This document shows, piece after piece, positions 43,118 to 50,876 of a stretch of DNA of 64,000 nucleotides. How positions within the stretch are numbered: the first letter of the stretch is position 1; every line of letters begins with the position of its first letter. This stretch comes from Veillonellales bacterium (GTDB lineage: Bacteria > Bacillota > Negativicutes > Veillonellales > Dialisteraceae). A model generated the notes under the pieces. That model was not told the DNA's origin, ran no database searches, and saw nothing but the letters and a program-made list of their open reading frames with translations. The position numbers and the translations under genes are program-made. The DNA lies in contig CALXPQ010000005.1 of the NCBI GenBank assembly GCA_944390485.1, forward strand, positions 106,225 to 170,224, given 5' to 3'.

Positions 43118-44104
43118 ATGAAACGGAACGATTTCCGGCTCAATTCGTATTTCTTCACCACCATGGTGACCCTCGTGGGGTGTTTCTTCTACGCGCTGGG
43201 GCTGAATCTTTTCTTCGTGCCGCACCAGTTCATCGCGGGCGGCTTCACGGGCATCGCGATGATCATCTACTACCTCGCGGGCTTCCCCATCGGCGTGACG
43301 AATATCCTGCTGAATATCCCGATCCTGCTGCTGTCGCTGCGCTTCATGGGGCGCTTCTACACGGTGATGACCGTGGTGGGAACCATCGCGATCTCGCTCA
43401 TCATCGACGCGACGGCGCCGCTCTCCGCCTGGCCGGGGGTGAAGGACCCGCTCATCGCGGCCATCTCGGGGGGCGTGCTCCTCGGCACGGGGTGCGGCAT
43501 CCTGTACCGCTACAATTCGAACAGCGGCGGCCTCGACGTGATCGGCGCCATCGTGAAGAAATATTACAATCTGGAAATCGGCTACGTGGTCTTCGCGCTG
43601 AACTGCCTCATCGTGGCGGTGTCGGGCCTCTTCTTCTCCGTGGAGACGACCATCAGCACGCTGGTGGCCATGTACATCAATGCGACGGTGTCCGGCCGCA
43701 TCGTCATCGGCTTCGCCCAGCGGAAGGCGGCCTTCATCGTATCGGAGAAGCCCTATGAGGTGGCGGACGCGCTCCTGCGGAACCTGCACCACGGGGCGAC
43801 GCTCCTCTACGGGCAGGGCGCGTACACCGGCGGAGACAAGAAGATCCTCTTCGCCATCATCAATCTGACGCAGATCTCGCGGCTGAAGTGGCTCATCCGC
43901 AAGGTGGACCCGCACGCGTTCCTCTTCATCATGAATACCACCGATGTCATCGGCCGCGGCTTCACGAGCCCGCTCTCCCGGGCGGCCACGCTCGACACGA
44001 GCCGCTACCGCCCCGCCGCGGACGGCACGCTCGTCCCCACGGACGAATGGCTCCAGGAGCTGTCCCGTGAGGAGCGCGGCGAGCCGGAGCCGAAAGGGAA
44101 ATAA
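43118..44104 (+). CDS. YitT family membrane protein (DUF161 + DUF2179)
   Basis: 328 residues. Five membrane helices of the YitT type ('FFVPHQFIAGGFTGIAMIIY', 'GCGILYRYNSNSGGLDVIG') and a C-terminal DUF2179 domain ('FAIINLTQISRLKWLIRKVD', 'FLFIMNTTDVIGRGFTS') that is probably a cytosolic nucleotide- or ligand-binding fold. Transport role unknown. AAAGGAATG precedes the ATG. Confidence 0.88.
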   Translation: MKRNDFRLNSYFFTTMVTLVGCFFYALGLNLFFVPHQFIAGGFTGIAMIIYYLAGFPIGVTNILLNIPILLLSLRFMGRFYTVMTVVGTIAISLIIDATAPLSAWPGVKDPLIAAISGGVLLGTGCGILYRYNSNSGGLDVIGAIVKKYYNLEIGYVVFALNCLIVAVSGLFFSVETTISTLVAMYINATVSGRIVIGFAQRKAAFIVSEKPYEVADALLRNLHHGATLLYGQGAYTGGDKKILFAIINLTQISRLKWLIRKVDPHAFLFIMNTTDVIGRGFTSPLSRAATLDTSRYRPAADGTLVPTDEWLQELSREERGEPEPKGK

Positions 44105-44118
44105 AAGGAGATGGTTTT

Positions 44119-44562
44119 ATGAAATCTACGGCACTGTTCCTCGCGGCGGCGCTCTTCGCCGCGCCCGTCTCCGCAGAGACTCCGGCGGCGGAGACGTCGT
44201 TCTTCTCCACCGCGTCGTGGAGCGCTTCTTCCTTCACGTCGTCCGGCGCGGCGCCGGTCATGCGCTCCCGGAGCGCCTCGTCGCTCCTCTACACGGACGG
44301 CGCGGGCCGGCTCACGGCGTTCTCCATGGAGATGGAGGACCGGGTCATGACCATCACCATCCGGCAGGACGGCGCGGTGGTGGCGCGGCGCTCGTTCCCG
44401 GCGGATTCGGACGATTTCTCCGTGTCCCGCCGCGAAGGCGCGGGCCGGGTGTATTTCCTCATCACCGCGGGCACGCGCACGCTCGTGGCCGAGCCGGACA
44501 GCTCCGGCCTGTGGACGATCCGCCCTGCGGAGGACGATCCGTCCGCCGCCGTCCCGCTCTGA
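44119..44562 (+). CDS. Small secreted protein of unknown function
   Basis: 147 residues with a signal peptide (K then 'ALFLAAALFAAPVSA', cleavage after ASA-type motif near residue 19). The mature part is serine/threonine-rich, then a predicted beta-strand segment ('MTITIRQDGAVVARRSF'). AAAAGGAG lies nine bases before the ATG and the gene starts 14 bases after the YitT gene, so the two are co-transcribed. I recognise no family. Confidence 0.6.
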   Translation: MKSTALFLAAALFAAPVSAETPAAETSFFSTASWSASSFTSSGAAPVMRSRSASSLLYTDGAGRLTAFSMEMEDRVMTITIRQDGAVVARRSFPADSDDFSVSRREGAGRVYFLITAGTRTLVAEPDSSGLWTIRPAEDDPSAAVPL

Positions 44563-44569
44563 GACGGGA

Positions 44570-44592
44570 GCCGCCTCCGGGCGGCTTTTTTT
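44570..44592 (+). terminator. Terminator behind the YitT/secreted-protein unit
   Basis: GCCGCC-tccgg-GCGGC followed by seven T. Confidence 0.85.
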
Positions 44593-44625
44593 ATGGGCGG
44601 CGGATAGTTCCATAGGCTAACGATA

Positions 44626-44654
44626 TTGTCGGGGCGCGGGTTATATAGTATACT
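44626..44654 (+). promoter_or_regulatory. Promoter of the MarR gene at 44.7 kb
   Basis: TTGTCG (44626-44631), 17 bases, TATACT (44649-44654); the -10 is embedded in the palindromic operator. Confidence 0.8.
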
Positions 44655-44657
44655 ATA
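44644..44657. promoter_or_regulatory. MarR operator, site 1
   Basis: TATAGTATACTATA, a perfect 14-base palindrome covering the -10. Two 12/14 matches occur at 46635-46648 and 46663-46676. Confidence 0.75.
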
Positions 44658-44709
44658 CGTGTACGAAACGACATTCCTTATAATAGATGAAATAAAAGGA
44701 GGATTCCCC

Positions 44710-45198
44710 TTGGAAGACACCGCCCTTCTCAAAGCCTCGGATTTCCTCAGCGAGGACGAGCCGCTGCTCACGTTCATGCTGACGAACCTGCGCAACGCCA
44801 TCGTGAACCGGGCGAATCAGCTCGCCGCGCAGTACGGCTTCACCCTGCGCCAGCTCCTGGTCATCGTGTACATCACGAAGCACGCGGACGAGGTGGTCAC
44901 GCAGAAGACGCTGGAGGACCATATGCACCTGTCGAACCCCACCATCACCGTGCTCATCCAGAATATGCGGAAGAAGGGGCTCATCCGGCGGGTGAAGGTG
45001 CCCGAGGACGGACGGAAGTACCAGCTCCTCCTCACGGACAAGGCGAAGGAGACCTACGCCCAATGCTACGACGCCATGTGGCGGGACGAGGAGCGGGTCT
45101 ACGACGGCGTGACGGAGGAGGAAAAGCAGCGGCTCATGGAGATCTTCCAGAAGATCGAGCGGAATCTGGGGTATTCCACCCTGTCGGCCGCCCGCTGA
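44710..45198 (+). CDS. MarR-family regulator with a linked target locus
   Basis: 162 residues from a TTG start (AAAGGAGG eight bases upstream). Winged helix: 'KTLEDHMHLSNPTITVLIQN' recognition region and wing 'RRVKVPEDGRKYQLLLTDKA'. Its own -10 lies in a perfect palindrome, so it should repress itself. The same palindrome appears twice about 2 kb downstream before a tiny ORF pair (46343-46608). The inducing ligand is unknown. Confidence 0.88.
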   Translation: MEDTALLKASDFLSEDEPLLTFMLTNLRNAIVNRANQLAAQYGFTLRQLLVIVYITKHADEVVTQKTLEDHMHLSNPTITVLIQNMRKKGLIRRVKVPEDGRKYQLLLTDKAKETYAQCYDAMWRDEERVYDGVTEEEKQRLMEIFQKIERNLGYSTLSAAR

Positions 45199-45209
45199 AA
45201 CAAAAAAGA

Positions 45210-45238
45210 AAAGCACCGCATGACGGTGCTTTTTTTGT
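45210..45238. terminator. Terminator between the MarR and radical SAM genes
   Basis: AAAAGCACCG / CGGTGCTTTT stem, symmetric, for convergent genes. Confidence 0.9.
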
Positions 45239-45241
45239 TGG

Positions 45242-46156
45242 TCAGAATTTGGTGTCGTCGTGGTTGTACACGTCCCAGTGCCGGAGCGAGGCGAGATAGT
45301 CCCAGCACCGGCCGATGTCCGCGAGGAGCCGTTCCTTTTCCATCGGGAGCGTGGCGGCGAGGGGGATGTAGTTCGACACGTGGTTGCTCCGGAAGAGGCA
45401 GCGCTCGGTCTCGGGCAGCTCCACGTGCTCCACGAGGAGGGCGAGCTCCTCCATGAGGCCCGCCGGGGAGAGGGGATGGAATTCTCCCCGCTCGAACTGC
45501 GCCTTGAGCTCGCTCCCGCGGTAGAGCATGAGGCTGAGCGCGGACCACATGGTGGGCCGGATGGCGGAGAGGGCCCGCGCCGTGGCGAGGGCGTGGCGGC
45601 GGCTCCCTTCCTGTCCGGCGAGGCCGAGGATGGTCATGATCGAGAGCTGCATCCCCGCGGCGATGACCCGCTGCCCCGCGGCGACGGATTCTTCCCCGGT
45701 GACGCCTTTCCGCACGGCGGCGAGGGTCTCCGTGTCGCCGCTCTCCATGCCGTAATAGAGGAGCGTGAGGCCCGCCCCGCGGAGCCGCTCCATCTCTTCC
45801 GGCGATTTCCGCAGGATGTCCCGCGGCGCGGCGTAGGAGGCGACCCGCTCCAGATGGGGGAAGCGCCGCCGCAGCTCGGCGAGGATGGCGAGGAGCCGGT
45901 CCGTGTCCAGCACGAAGGCGTCTCCGTCGGCGAGGAAGACCCGGCGCACGCCGTACTTCCCGTAGCGCTCCGCCAGCGCGATCTGGCGCAGGACGGCCTC
46001 GTCCGCGAGCCGCTCGAAGCGCACTCCGCGGTACATATTGCAGTAGGTGCAGCGATTGTGCGCGCAGCCCCGCGTCACCCGCAGGATGAAGCTCCGCGCT
46101 TCGCTGGGCGGCCGGTAGACCGGCGTGTCCCAGCTGTCGAAAAACAGTCCTTCCAT
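45242..46156 (-). CDS. Radical SAM protein
   Basis: 304 residues. The 4Fe-4S/SAM motif is 'CAHNRCTYCNMY' (CxxxxCxxC spacing with the first Cys at about residue 31). It has a SAM-barrel pattern 'VFLADGDAFVLDTDRLLAIL' and 'LLYYGMESGDTETLAAVRKG' as in Elp3/MiaB-type barrels. There is no TRAM or B12 domain, so the substrate is unknown. Single-gene unit with its own promoter. Confidence 0.85.
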   Translation of the reverse strand: MEGLFFDSWDTPVYRPPSEARSFILRVTRGCAHNRCTYCNMYRGVRFERLADEAVLRQIALAERYGKYGVRRVFLADGDAFVLDTDRLLAILAELRRRFPHLERVASYAAPRDILRKSPEEMERLRGAGLTLLYYGMESGDTETLAAVRKGVTGEESVAAGQRVIAAGMQLSIMTILGLAGQEGSRRHALATARALSAIRPTMWSALSLMLYRGSELKAQFERGEFHPLSPAGLMEELALLVEHVELPETERCLFRSNHVSNYIPLAATLPMEKERLLADIGRCWDYLASLRHWDVYNHDDTKF

Positions 46157-46207
46157 GGCATTCCCTCCCCGGCGCTGCGCGCCTTTTTTCTGTCGCTATG
46201 TATTCTA

Positions 46208-46235
46208 CAGGAAATCCGTGCGCCCGCAAAGGGCA
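46208..46235 (-). promoter_or_regulatory. Promoter of the radical SAM gene
   Basis: Minus-strand TTGCGG, 16 bases, TAGAAT, about 45-50 bases before the start codon. Confidence 0.6.
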
Positions 46236-46237
46236 CA

Positions 46238-46279
46238 CAAAAAGACGGCTCCCGAGAGAGGGGCGAAAGGAGCCGCCTT
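46238..46279 (-). terminator. Terminator of the small ORF pair
   Basis: GGCGGCTCC / GGAGCCGTC-type stem followed by TTTTT on the minus strand. Confidence 0.8.
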
Positions 46280-46342
46280 TTCGCTTCTATGCGCCGCGCG
46301 AAGCGGCAGGGACGGAGGGAGCCGGGCTCTCTCCGGATTCTT

Positions 46343-46462
46343 TTACGGCCGGTGTCCGGCAAATCCCCGCGCCGCCAGGCCCGCCGCGGGCACCGCGGGG
46401 ACGGCCGCTGCCAGCCGCTTCCCCCGGGACGGAAAAAGGCAGCGCCGGAGCGTCCGCCTCAT
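46343..46462 (-). CDS. Possible 39-residue peptide overlapping the upstream small gene
   Basis: Its ATG overlaps the stop of the preceding 49-residue gene as ATGA. Sequence begins 'MRRTLRRCLFPSRGKRLAAA' and continues alanine/proline-rich, a basic then weakly hydrophobic peptide. Coupled translation would be natural. Codon bias could also produce such a frame by chance. Confidence 0.35.
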   Translation of the reverse strand: MRRTLRRCLFPSRGKRLAAAVPAVPAAGLAARGFAGHRP

Positions 46463-46608
46463 TTGTCTTCTCCCGCGGCCTGCGTCCGGCGGGCGCGCTT
46501 CTTCCCGCTCTCCGCCGTCTCTTTCGGGCTGCCGATCCACCAGGGGATGTCGTCGCTGCGGATGTCTTTCCGCTGGATGCGGCCCCGTTCCATATAGTCT
46601 TTCTTCAT
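46459..46608 (-). CDS. 49-residue protein under predicted MarR control
   Basis: Begins 'MKKDYMERGRIQRKDIRSDD' then 'IPWWIGSPKE' and a basic tail: hydrophilic, no membrane segment. GGGAG lies nine bases before the ATG. Two copies of the MarR palindrome lie 27-68 bases upstream of the start and a terminator closes the unit, which argues for a real gene. I do not recognise it. Confidence 0.55.
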   Translation of the reverse strand: MKKDYMERGRIQRKDIRSDDIPWWIGSPKETAESGKKRARRTQAAGEDK

Positions 46609-46634
46609 GACTGGTCACTCCCGTCTGTTAGTTC

Positions 46635-46648
46635 TATAGCATACTATC
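46635..46648. promoter_or_regulatory. MarR operator, site 2
   Basis: TATAGCATACTATC, 12 of 14 matches to the palindrome in the MarR promoter. Confidence 0.65.
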
Positions 46649-46662
46649 TTTCTTGTGGTATA

Positions 46663-46676
46663 TATCGTATACTATG
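46663..46676. promoter_or_regulatory. MarR operator, site 3, with overlapping promoter
   Basis: TATCGTATACTATG, 12 of 14 matches, centred 28 bases from site 2. On the minus strand TTGCAA and TACGAT with 17-base spacing overlap it, a plausible promoter for the 49-residue gene. Confidence 0.6.
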
Positions 46677-46732
46677 TTTTTATTTTTTGCAAGAGCTCCG
46701 GAGAAAATTTACAAAATTTTACACGGCGCCCG

Positions 46733-48202
46733 CTACCCCACGTACCCCAGCCAGTGCCAGTACGTGAGGGAGAAGACCCACAGGAGGACGAGCGCCGCGA
46801 TCGTCATGGGGATGCCCGTGCGGAGGAAATCGCCCGCCGTGACGTAGCCCGTACTGTAGGCGATCATGTTCTGCGGCGCGTTCACCGGGAGGATGTAGCC
46901 GAAGCAGATGGTGTACTGGAGGATCATGGTCATGCCGAGGATGTGGATGCCCGGGCCGTCCACGCTCTGGAGCACGGCGATGACGATGGGAATCATCGCC
47001 GCGGCGAGCCCTGTCGCGCTGGCGAAGCCCAGATGGATCACCGTGAGGAAGACCGCCATAACCATGACGATCATCACCGGCGTCATGGATTCCATGCCGG
47101 TGAGCGCCACGAAATAGCGGGCGAGCCACACCGCCGCGCCGCTCTTCAGGATGGCGCTGCCGAGGCTGATGCCCACGCCGAAGAGGGCGATGGTCCCCCA
47201 GTTGATGTGAGGCACGGCCTGCTGCCAGGTCATGACGCCCCACCGGGGCAGCATGAGCAGGAAAATGCCCGCCAGCGTCACCGTGGTGGTGTCGAAGGGA
47301 TGGAGCTTCTTCTCCGTCACCCAGAAGAAGAGGAGCGCCGCCGAGACGAGAAGGAGCTTTTTCTCCGGGAGCGTCACCGGGCCGAGTTCCCGGAGCATCG
47401 CGCGGATGGCGTCCCGCCCGCCGGGCAGCTCTTTCACCTCCGGCGGCAGGGCGCGGAGCAGGATGAAATACAGCACGACGGAGAGCACCACCGCATAGGG
47501 CGCGGCGGCGAGGAACCACTCCATCCAGCTGATGTCCCTGCCGAGCACCTGCTGGATGAAGCCCACGGCCACCACGTTCTGCGCGGCCGCGGTCTTGATG
47601 CTGATGTTCCACAGGCTGTCCGCCTGCGCCACCGCCATCATGAGCACGCCCGCGAAGGGGCTGCCGATGGAGAGGCCGAAGGCGCGGATGATGCCCGCCA
47701 CGATGGGCACCATGCAGGACACGCGCGCCGTAGTGGACGGCACGAAGAAGGACAGGAGGAACCCCACGAAGATGACGCCGATGACGAGCCGGTCCGACCG
47801 GACGCCGATGCGGGCCATCACGAGGAGGGCGATGCGCCGGTCCAGCCCGGTGATCATCATCGCCGCGGAGAGGAACATCGCGCCCGCCACGAGCGCCCAC
47901 GCGGACGTGGAGAATCCCGAGAGCGCCATGGAGAGCGCTTTCCCCGTGCCGAGGAGCGCCTCCGGATGCGCCGGGTCCGGCGCCATGCCGAGGGCGAACG
48001 CCATGAGCGTCATCACCGCGAACGCACTCACCGGATAGGACACGCCTTCCGTCATCCAGATGACCACGGCGAAGCCGAGGATGCCCAGCAGCCGGTGGCC
48101 CTGCACCGGCAGATCCGCCGGCAGAGGCAGCATCCACACCGCCGCCATGGCGCAGACCGCCAGCGCGAGCCCCCACCGGCGGCCGAAACTTTCTTTTTCC
48201 AC
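46733..48202 (-). CDS. DASS-family anion:Na+ symporter
   Basis: 489 residues, about thirteen membrane helices. The two Na+/substrate motifs of the DASS (SLC13-like) family are visible: 'FFVPSTTARVSCMVPIVAGI' (SNT-type loop) and 'FASATGLAAAMIPIVIAVLQ'. It probably imports a dicarboxylate or tricarboxylate such as succinate, malate, tartrate or citrate. Start is GTG at 48200-48202 after AAGGAGGG. The LysR gene just upstream on the same strand is the likely regulator. Confidence 0.88.
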   Translation of the reverse strand: MEKESFGRRWGLALAVCAMAAVWMLPLPADLPVQGHRLLGILGFAVVIWMTEGVSYPVSAFAVMTLMAFALGMAPDPAHPEALLGTGKALSMALSGFSTSAWALVAGAMFLSAAMMITGLDRRIALLVMARIGVRSDRLVIGVIFVGFLLSFFVPSTTARVSCMVPIVAGIIRAFGLSIGSPFAGVLMMAVAQADSLWNISIKTAAAQNVVAVGFIQQVLGRDISWMEWFLAAAPYAVVLSVVLYFILLRALPPEVKELPGGRDAIRAMLRELGPVTLPEKKLLLVSAALLFFWVTEKKLHPFDTTTVTLAGIFLLMLPRWGVMTWQQAVPHINWGTIALFGVGISLGSAILKSGAAVWLARYFVALTGMESMTPVMIVMVMAVFLTVIHLGFASATGLAAAMIPIVIAVLQSVDGPGIHILGMTMILQYTICFGYILPVNAPQNMIAYSTGYVTAGDFLRTGIPMTIAALVLLWVFSLTYWHWLGYVG

Positions 48203-48228
48203 AGTCGTCCCTCCTTCAGAGAACAAAG

Positions 48229-48262
48229 AAGCCCCGGCGTCGTGTACGACGCCGGGGCTTCT
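48229..48262 (-). promoter_or_regulatory. Very strong hairpin in the DASS gene leader
   Basis: GAAGCCCCGGCGTCGT / ACGACGCCGGGGCTTC, essentially a perfect palindrome, about 20 bases after the predicted start and about 30 before the GTG. The following CTTCTTTGTT is only weakly T-rich. It may end the LysR transcript, attenuate the DASS transcript, or protect it. Confidence 0.7.
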
Positions 48263-48287
48263 CTGCTCCCGTTTTTATGTTGCTTAC

Positions 48288-48315
48288 AGTATACAGCGGA
48301 AACGGCCGCTGTCAA
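48288..48315 (-). promoter_or_regulatory. Promoter of the DASS transporter gene
   Basis: TTGACA (48310-48315, over the lysR stop codon), 16 bases, TATACT (48288-48293). Confidence 0.8.
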
Positions 48316-49235
48316 GAGACAGGCGCGGCCGGCGCCGCCTCTTCTTCGGCGAAGCGCGCCCGCAGCCGGTCCAGAAAGAGCTCCGCCGCGGACGAGAAGA
48401 CCTGGTATTTCTTCCACACCACGTCGAGACCGGACTCGAGCGCCGGGGAGAGCGGGCGGAAGCAGAGCGGGCTCTCGTCGGAGGTGTCCGCCAGATGCTC
48501 GAGAGACACCACGCAGCCCAGCCCCTGCCGGGCCATGGCCGCCGCGTTATAGAAAAGATTGTACGTAGCGACGATGCGGAGCCGGTTCCAGTCCTCGCCG
48601 AACCAGCGCATCACATCGTTCGCCCGGGCGCGGTTTTCCAGCACCTGCCGGGAGAAGAGGAGCGGATGCGGCACGAGGTCCGCCGCCGTGACGGACGCCT
48701 TCCCCGCGAGGGGATGGTCTTTCCGCACGAGCACGCCCCACCGGTCCTTCGCAGGGACGTGGAGATAATTGTACCGCGTGATATCCGTGGGCTGGATGAG
48801 GACGCCGAAATCGAGGAGCCCTTTGTCGAGGCGCTCCGTCACGTCCTCGGCGTTGCCGCTGTAGAGGTGCCACCGCACGCCGGGGTACGCCTCCTGGATC
48901 TCCCGGCACACCTCCGCGATGAGGTCCATGGCCACGGTCTCGCCGCTCCCGATGTACACGTCCCCGGAGAGCTGGCCCCGCATGGCGCGGAACTCCTCCT
49001 CCGTCTTGTCCGCCATGGCGACGATCTCCTCGGCGCGCTTCCGGAGGAGCATGCCCTCCGCCGTGAGCGACGTGCGGTGGCTCCCGCGGATGATGAGCTT
49101 CTGCCCCAGCTCCTCCTCCAGGTCCCGGATTTGCCGGGACAGCGTGGGCTGCGTGAGATGGAGATAGTTCGCCGCGCCGGTGATGGACTCTTCCCGGGCC
49201 ACGGCGAGGAAATAGCGGAGCACCCGCAGTTCCAT
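48312..49235 (-). CDS. LysR-family regulator next to the DASS transporter
   Basis: 307 residues. 'MELRVLRYFLAVAREESITG' and 'AANYLHLTQPTLSRQIRDLE' form the HTH, followed by an effector domain ('GDVYIGSGETVAMDLIAEVC'). Start at 49235. It sits between the DASS gene and the divergent alcohol dehydrogenase unit and could regulate either. A minus-strand TTGACG-18-TATAGT promoter precedes it (about 49262-49291). Confidence 0.88.
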   Translation of the reverse strand: MELRVLRYFLAVAREESITGAANYLHLTQPTLSRQIRDLEEELGQKLIIRGSHRTSLTAEGMLLRKRAEEIVAMADKTEEEFRAMRGQLSGDVYIGSGETVAMDLIAEVCREIQEAYPGVRWHLYSGNAEDVTERLDKGLLDFGVLIQPTDITRYNYLHVPAKDRWGVLVRKDHPLAGKASVTAADLVPHPLLFSRQVLENRARANDVMRWFGEDWNRLRIVATYNLFYNAAAMARQGLGCVVSLEHLADTSDESPLCFRPLSPALESGLDVVWKKYQVFSSAAELFLDRLRARFAEEEAAPAAPVS

Positions 49236-49391
49236 GGCGATCACCTGTCCTTTCTCTGCCTCCACTATACCCCGCGCCGAACATGCCCGTCAAGCATTGC
49301 GCGGCATAATGGCAAAGTATTGGCTATATAGCGCCCACAGGAGTAAGCTCAGTATAGAAAGACCGGCTCCGCCGGAGAAAGAAGGTGCCCT

Positions 49392-49610
49392 ATGGAAAAG
49401 GCCATGGACCCCGGCGAGCTCCTCGCGCGGAATCTGCGGGACGCCGGCTGCACCGAAGCGGAGATCCGCCGCTTCCCCGCGCTGACGCCGGAGGAGCAGC
49501 TCCGTTTCCTCACCCGCCAGCGGGCGGCCCTCCTCGCCGCGCTCCACGCGAGCCAGGAGCGGATCGACTGTCTGGATTATCTACTGTATGCCATGAAAAA
49601 AGGCAGATAA
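49392..49610 (+). CDS. Small helical protein ahead of the alcohol dehydrogenase
   Basis: 72 residues, all-helical. It contains 'ALTPEEQLRFLTRQRAALLA' and ends 'ASQERIDCLDYLLYAMKKGR', like the C-terminal dimerisation helix of MerR-type regulators but without a DNA-binding domain. AAGGTG lies before the ATG and the dehydrogenase starts 12 bases after the stop. It may bind or regulate the enzyme. Function unknown. Confidence 0.6.
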   Translation: MEKAMDPGELLARNLRDAGCTEAEIRRFPALTPEEQLRFLTRQRAALLAALHASQERIDCLDYLLYAMKKGR

Positions 49611-49622
49611 AGGAGGCCCCCT

Positions 49623-50804
49623 ATGAACGCCATGAATTTCAATCTCTTCTCTCCTACCCATCTCATTTTCGGCGCGGGCAAGCTCGCCGAGCTCTCCGCC
49701 CAGCCCCTGCCGGGCAAAAAAGCGCTCCTCCTCCTCTCCGCGGGGAAATCCGCGAAAGTGAGCGGCGCGCTGGACAGCGTCACCGCCCAGCTGGACAAGG
49801 CGGGCGTGACGTACATGCCCTGCCCCATCATCCGCGAGAACCCCACGAAGGATCTCGTGATGGAGGCGGCGCAGACCGCCCGGGAGAACGGCTGTGATTT
49901 CGTCTTCGCCCTCGGCGGCGGCGCGGTGCTCGACTCCGCGGTGGCCGTGGCGGCCATGGCGACGAACCCGGGCGACCTGTGGGACTACGTGGTAGGCGGC
50001 ACCGGCAAAGCCCAGCCCCTCTCGGAAGACCCGCTGCCCATCGTCACCGTGACCCTCACCGCCGGCACCGGCTCGGAGATCAACAACTGGGGCGTCATTT
50101 CCAAACTCGACACCCACGAGAAAATCGGCTTCGGCGGCGACCCGCGCCTCATCCCGAAGCTCGCCATCGTCGATCCGGAACTGATGCGCACCGTACCCCC
50201 GAAGTACACCGCATATCAGGGCTTCGACGCGCTCTTCCACAATACGGAAGTCATGATGTCCAACGGCGTGAACGTGCTGAGCGAGACCATCGCCCTCTCC
50301 GCCATCGAAAACATCGCGAAATATCTCCCGCGGGCCGTGGCCGACGGCAATGACCTCGAAGCGCGGGAGCACGTGGCCTACGGCAGCACCATGGCGGGCA
50401 TCACCATGCAGCTCACCTCCACCACGGCACAGCACTCTATGGAACACGCCATGAGCGCCTACCATCCGAATCTCCCGCACGGCGCGGGGCTCATCATGCT
50501 CTCGCTCGCCTTCGCGTCCTACTTCATCGAGCGCCATGCCTGCGACGGCCAGTTCATCAAGATGGCCCGCGTCATGGGCCTGCCGGAGGCAGACAAGCCG
50601 GAAGATTTCCTCACCGCTCTGGAAAATCTCCAGAAAGCCTGCGGCGTGGCGGACCTCAAGATGAGCGACTACGGCATCTCGAAAGACGAATGCATGACGC
50701 TCGCCGTGAACGCCCGCGAGACCATGGGCGGCCTCTTCCTGGCGAACCCCTGCCCCATGAACGACGAGGAATGCGCCGGCGTATTTGCCAAAGCCTACCG
50801 CTGA
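49623..50804 (+). CDS. Iron-containing alcohol dehydrogenase
   Basis: 393 residues. NAD(P)-binding 'ALGGGAVLDSAVAVAAMA' (GGGS-type loop), 'TLTAGTGSEINNWGVIS', metal ligands in 'AIVDPELMRTVPPKYTAYQG', 'DALFHNTEVMMS', 'AQHSMEHAMSAYHPNLPHGA' (histidine ligands). It reduces an aldehyde or ketone, possibly butanol/1,2-propanediol type; substrate not predictable. Strong AAAGGAGG. Ends with an imperfect terminator-like hairpin before the next gene. Confidence 0.92.
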   Translation: MNAMNFNLFSPTHLIFGAGKLAELSAQPLPGKKALLLLSAGKSAKVSGALDSVTAQLDKAGVTYMPCPIIRENPTKDLVMEAAQTARENGCDFVFALGGGAVLDSAVAVAAMATNPGDLWDYVVGGTGKAQPLSEDPLPIVTVTLTAGTGSEINNWGVISKLDTHEKIGFGGDPRLIPKLAIVDPELMRTVPPKYTAYQGFDALFHNTEVMMSNGVNVLSETIALSAIENIAKYLPRAVADGNDLEAREHVAYGSTMAGITMQLTSTTAQHSMEHAMSAYHPNLPHGAGLIMLSLAFASYFIERHACDGQFIKMARVMGLPEADKPEDFLTALENLQKACGVADLKMSDYGISKDECMTLAVNARETMGGLFLANPCPMNDEECAGVFAKAYR

Positions 50805-50876
50805 TCCGTCTCGGAAGAAAGCAGGAAGAAAGGCGTTCCCCCGCGGAGCGCCTTTGGATTTGGGAAAGGACATACC

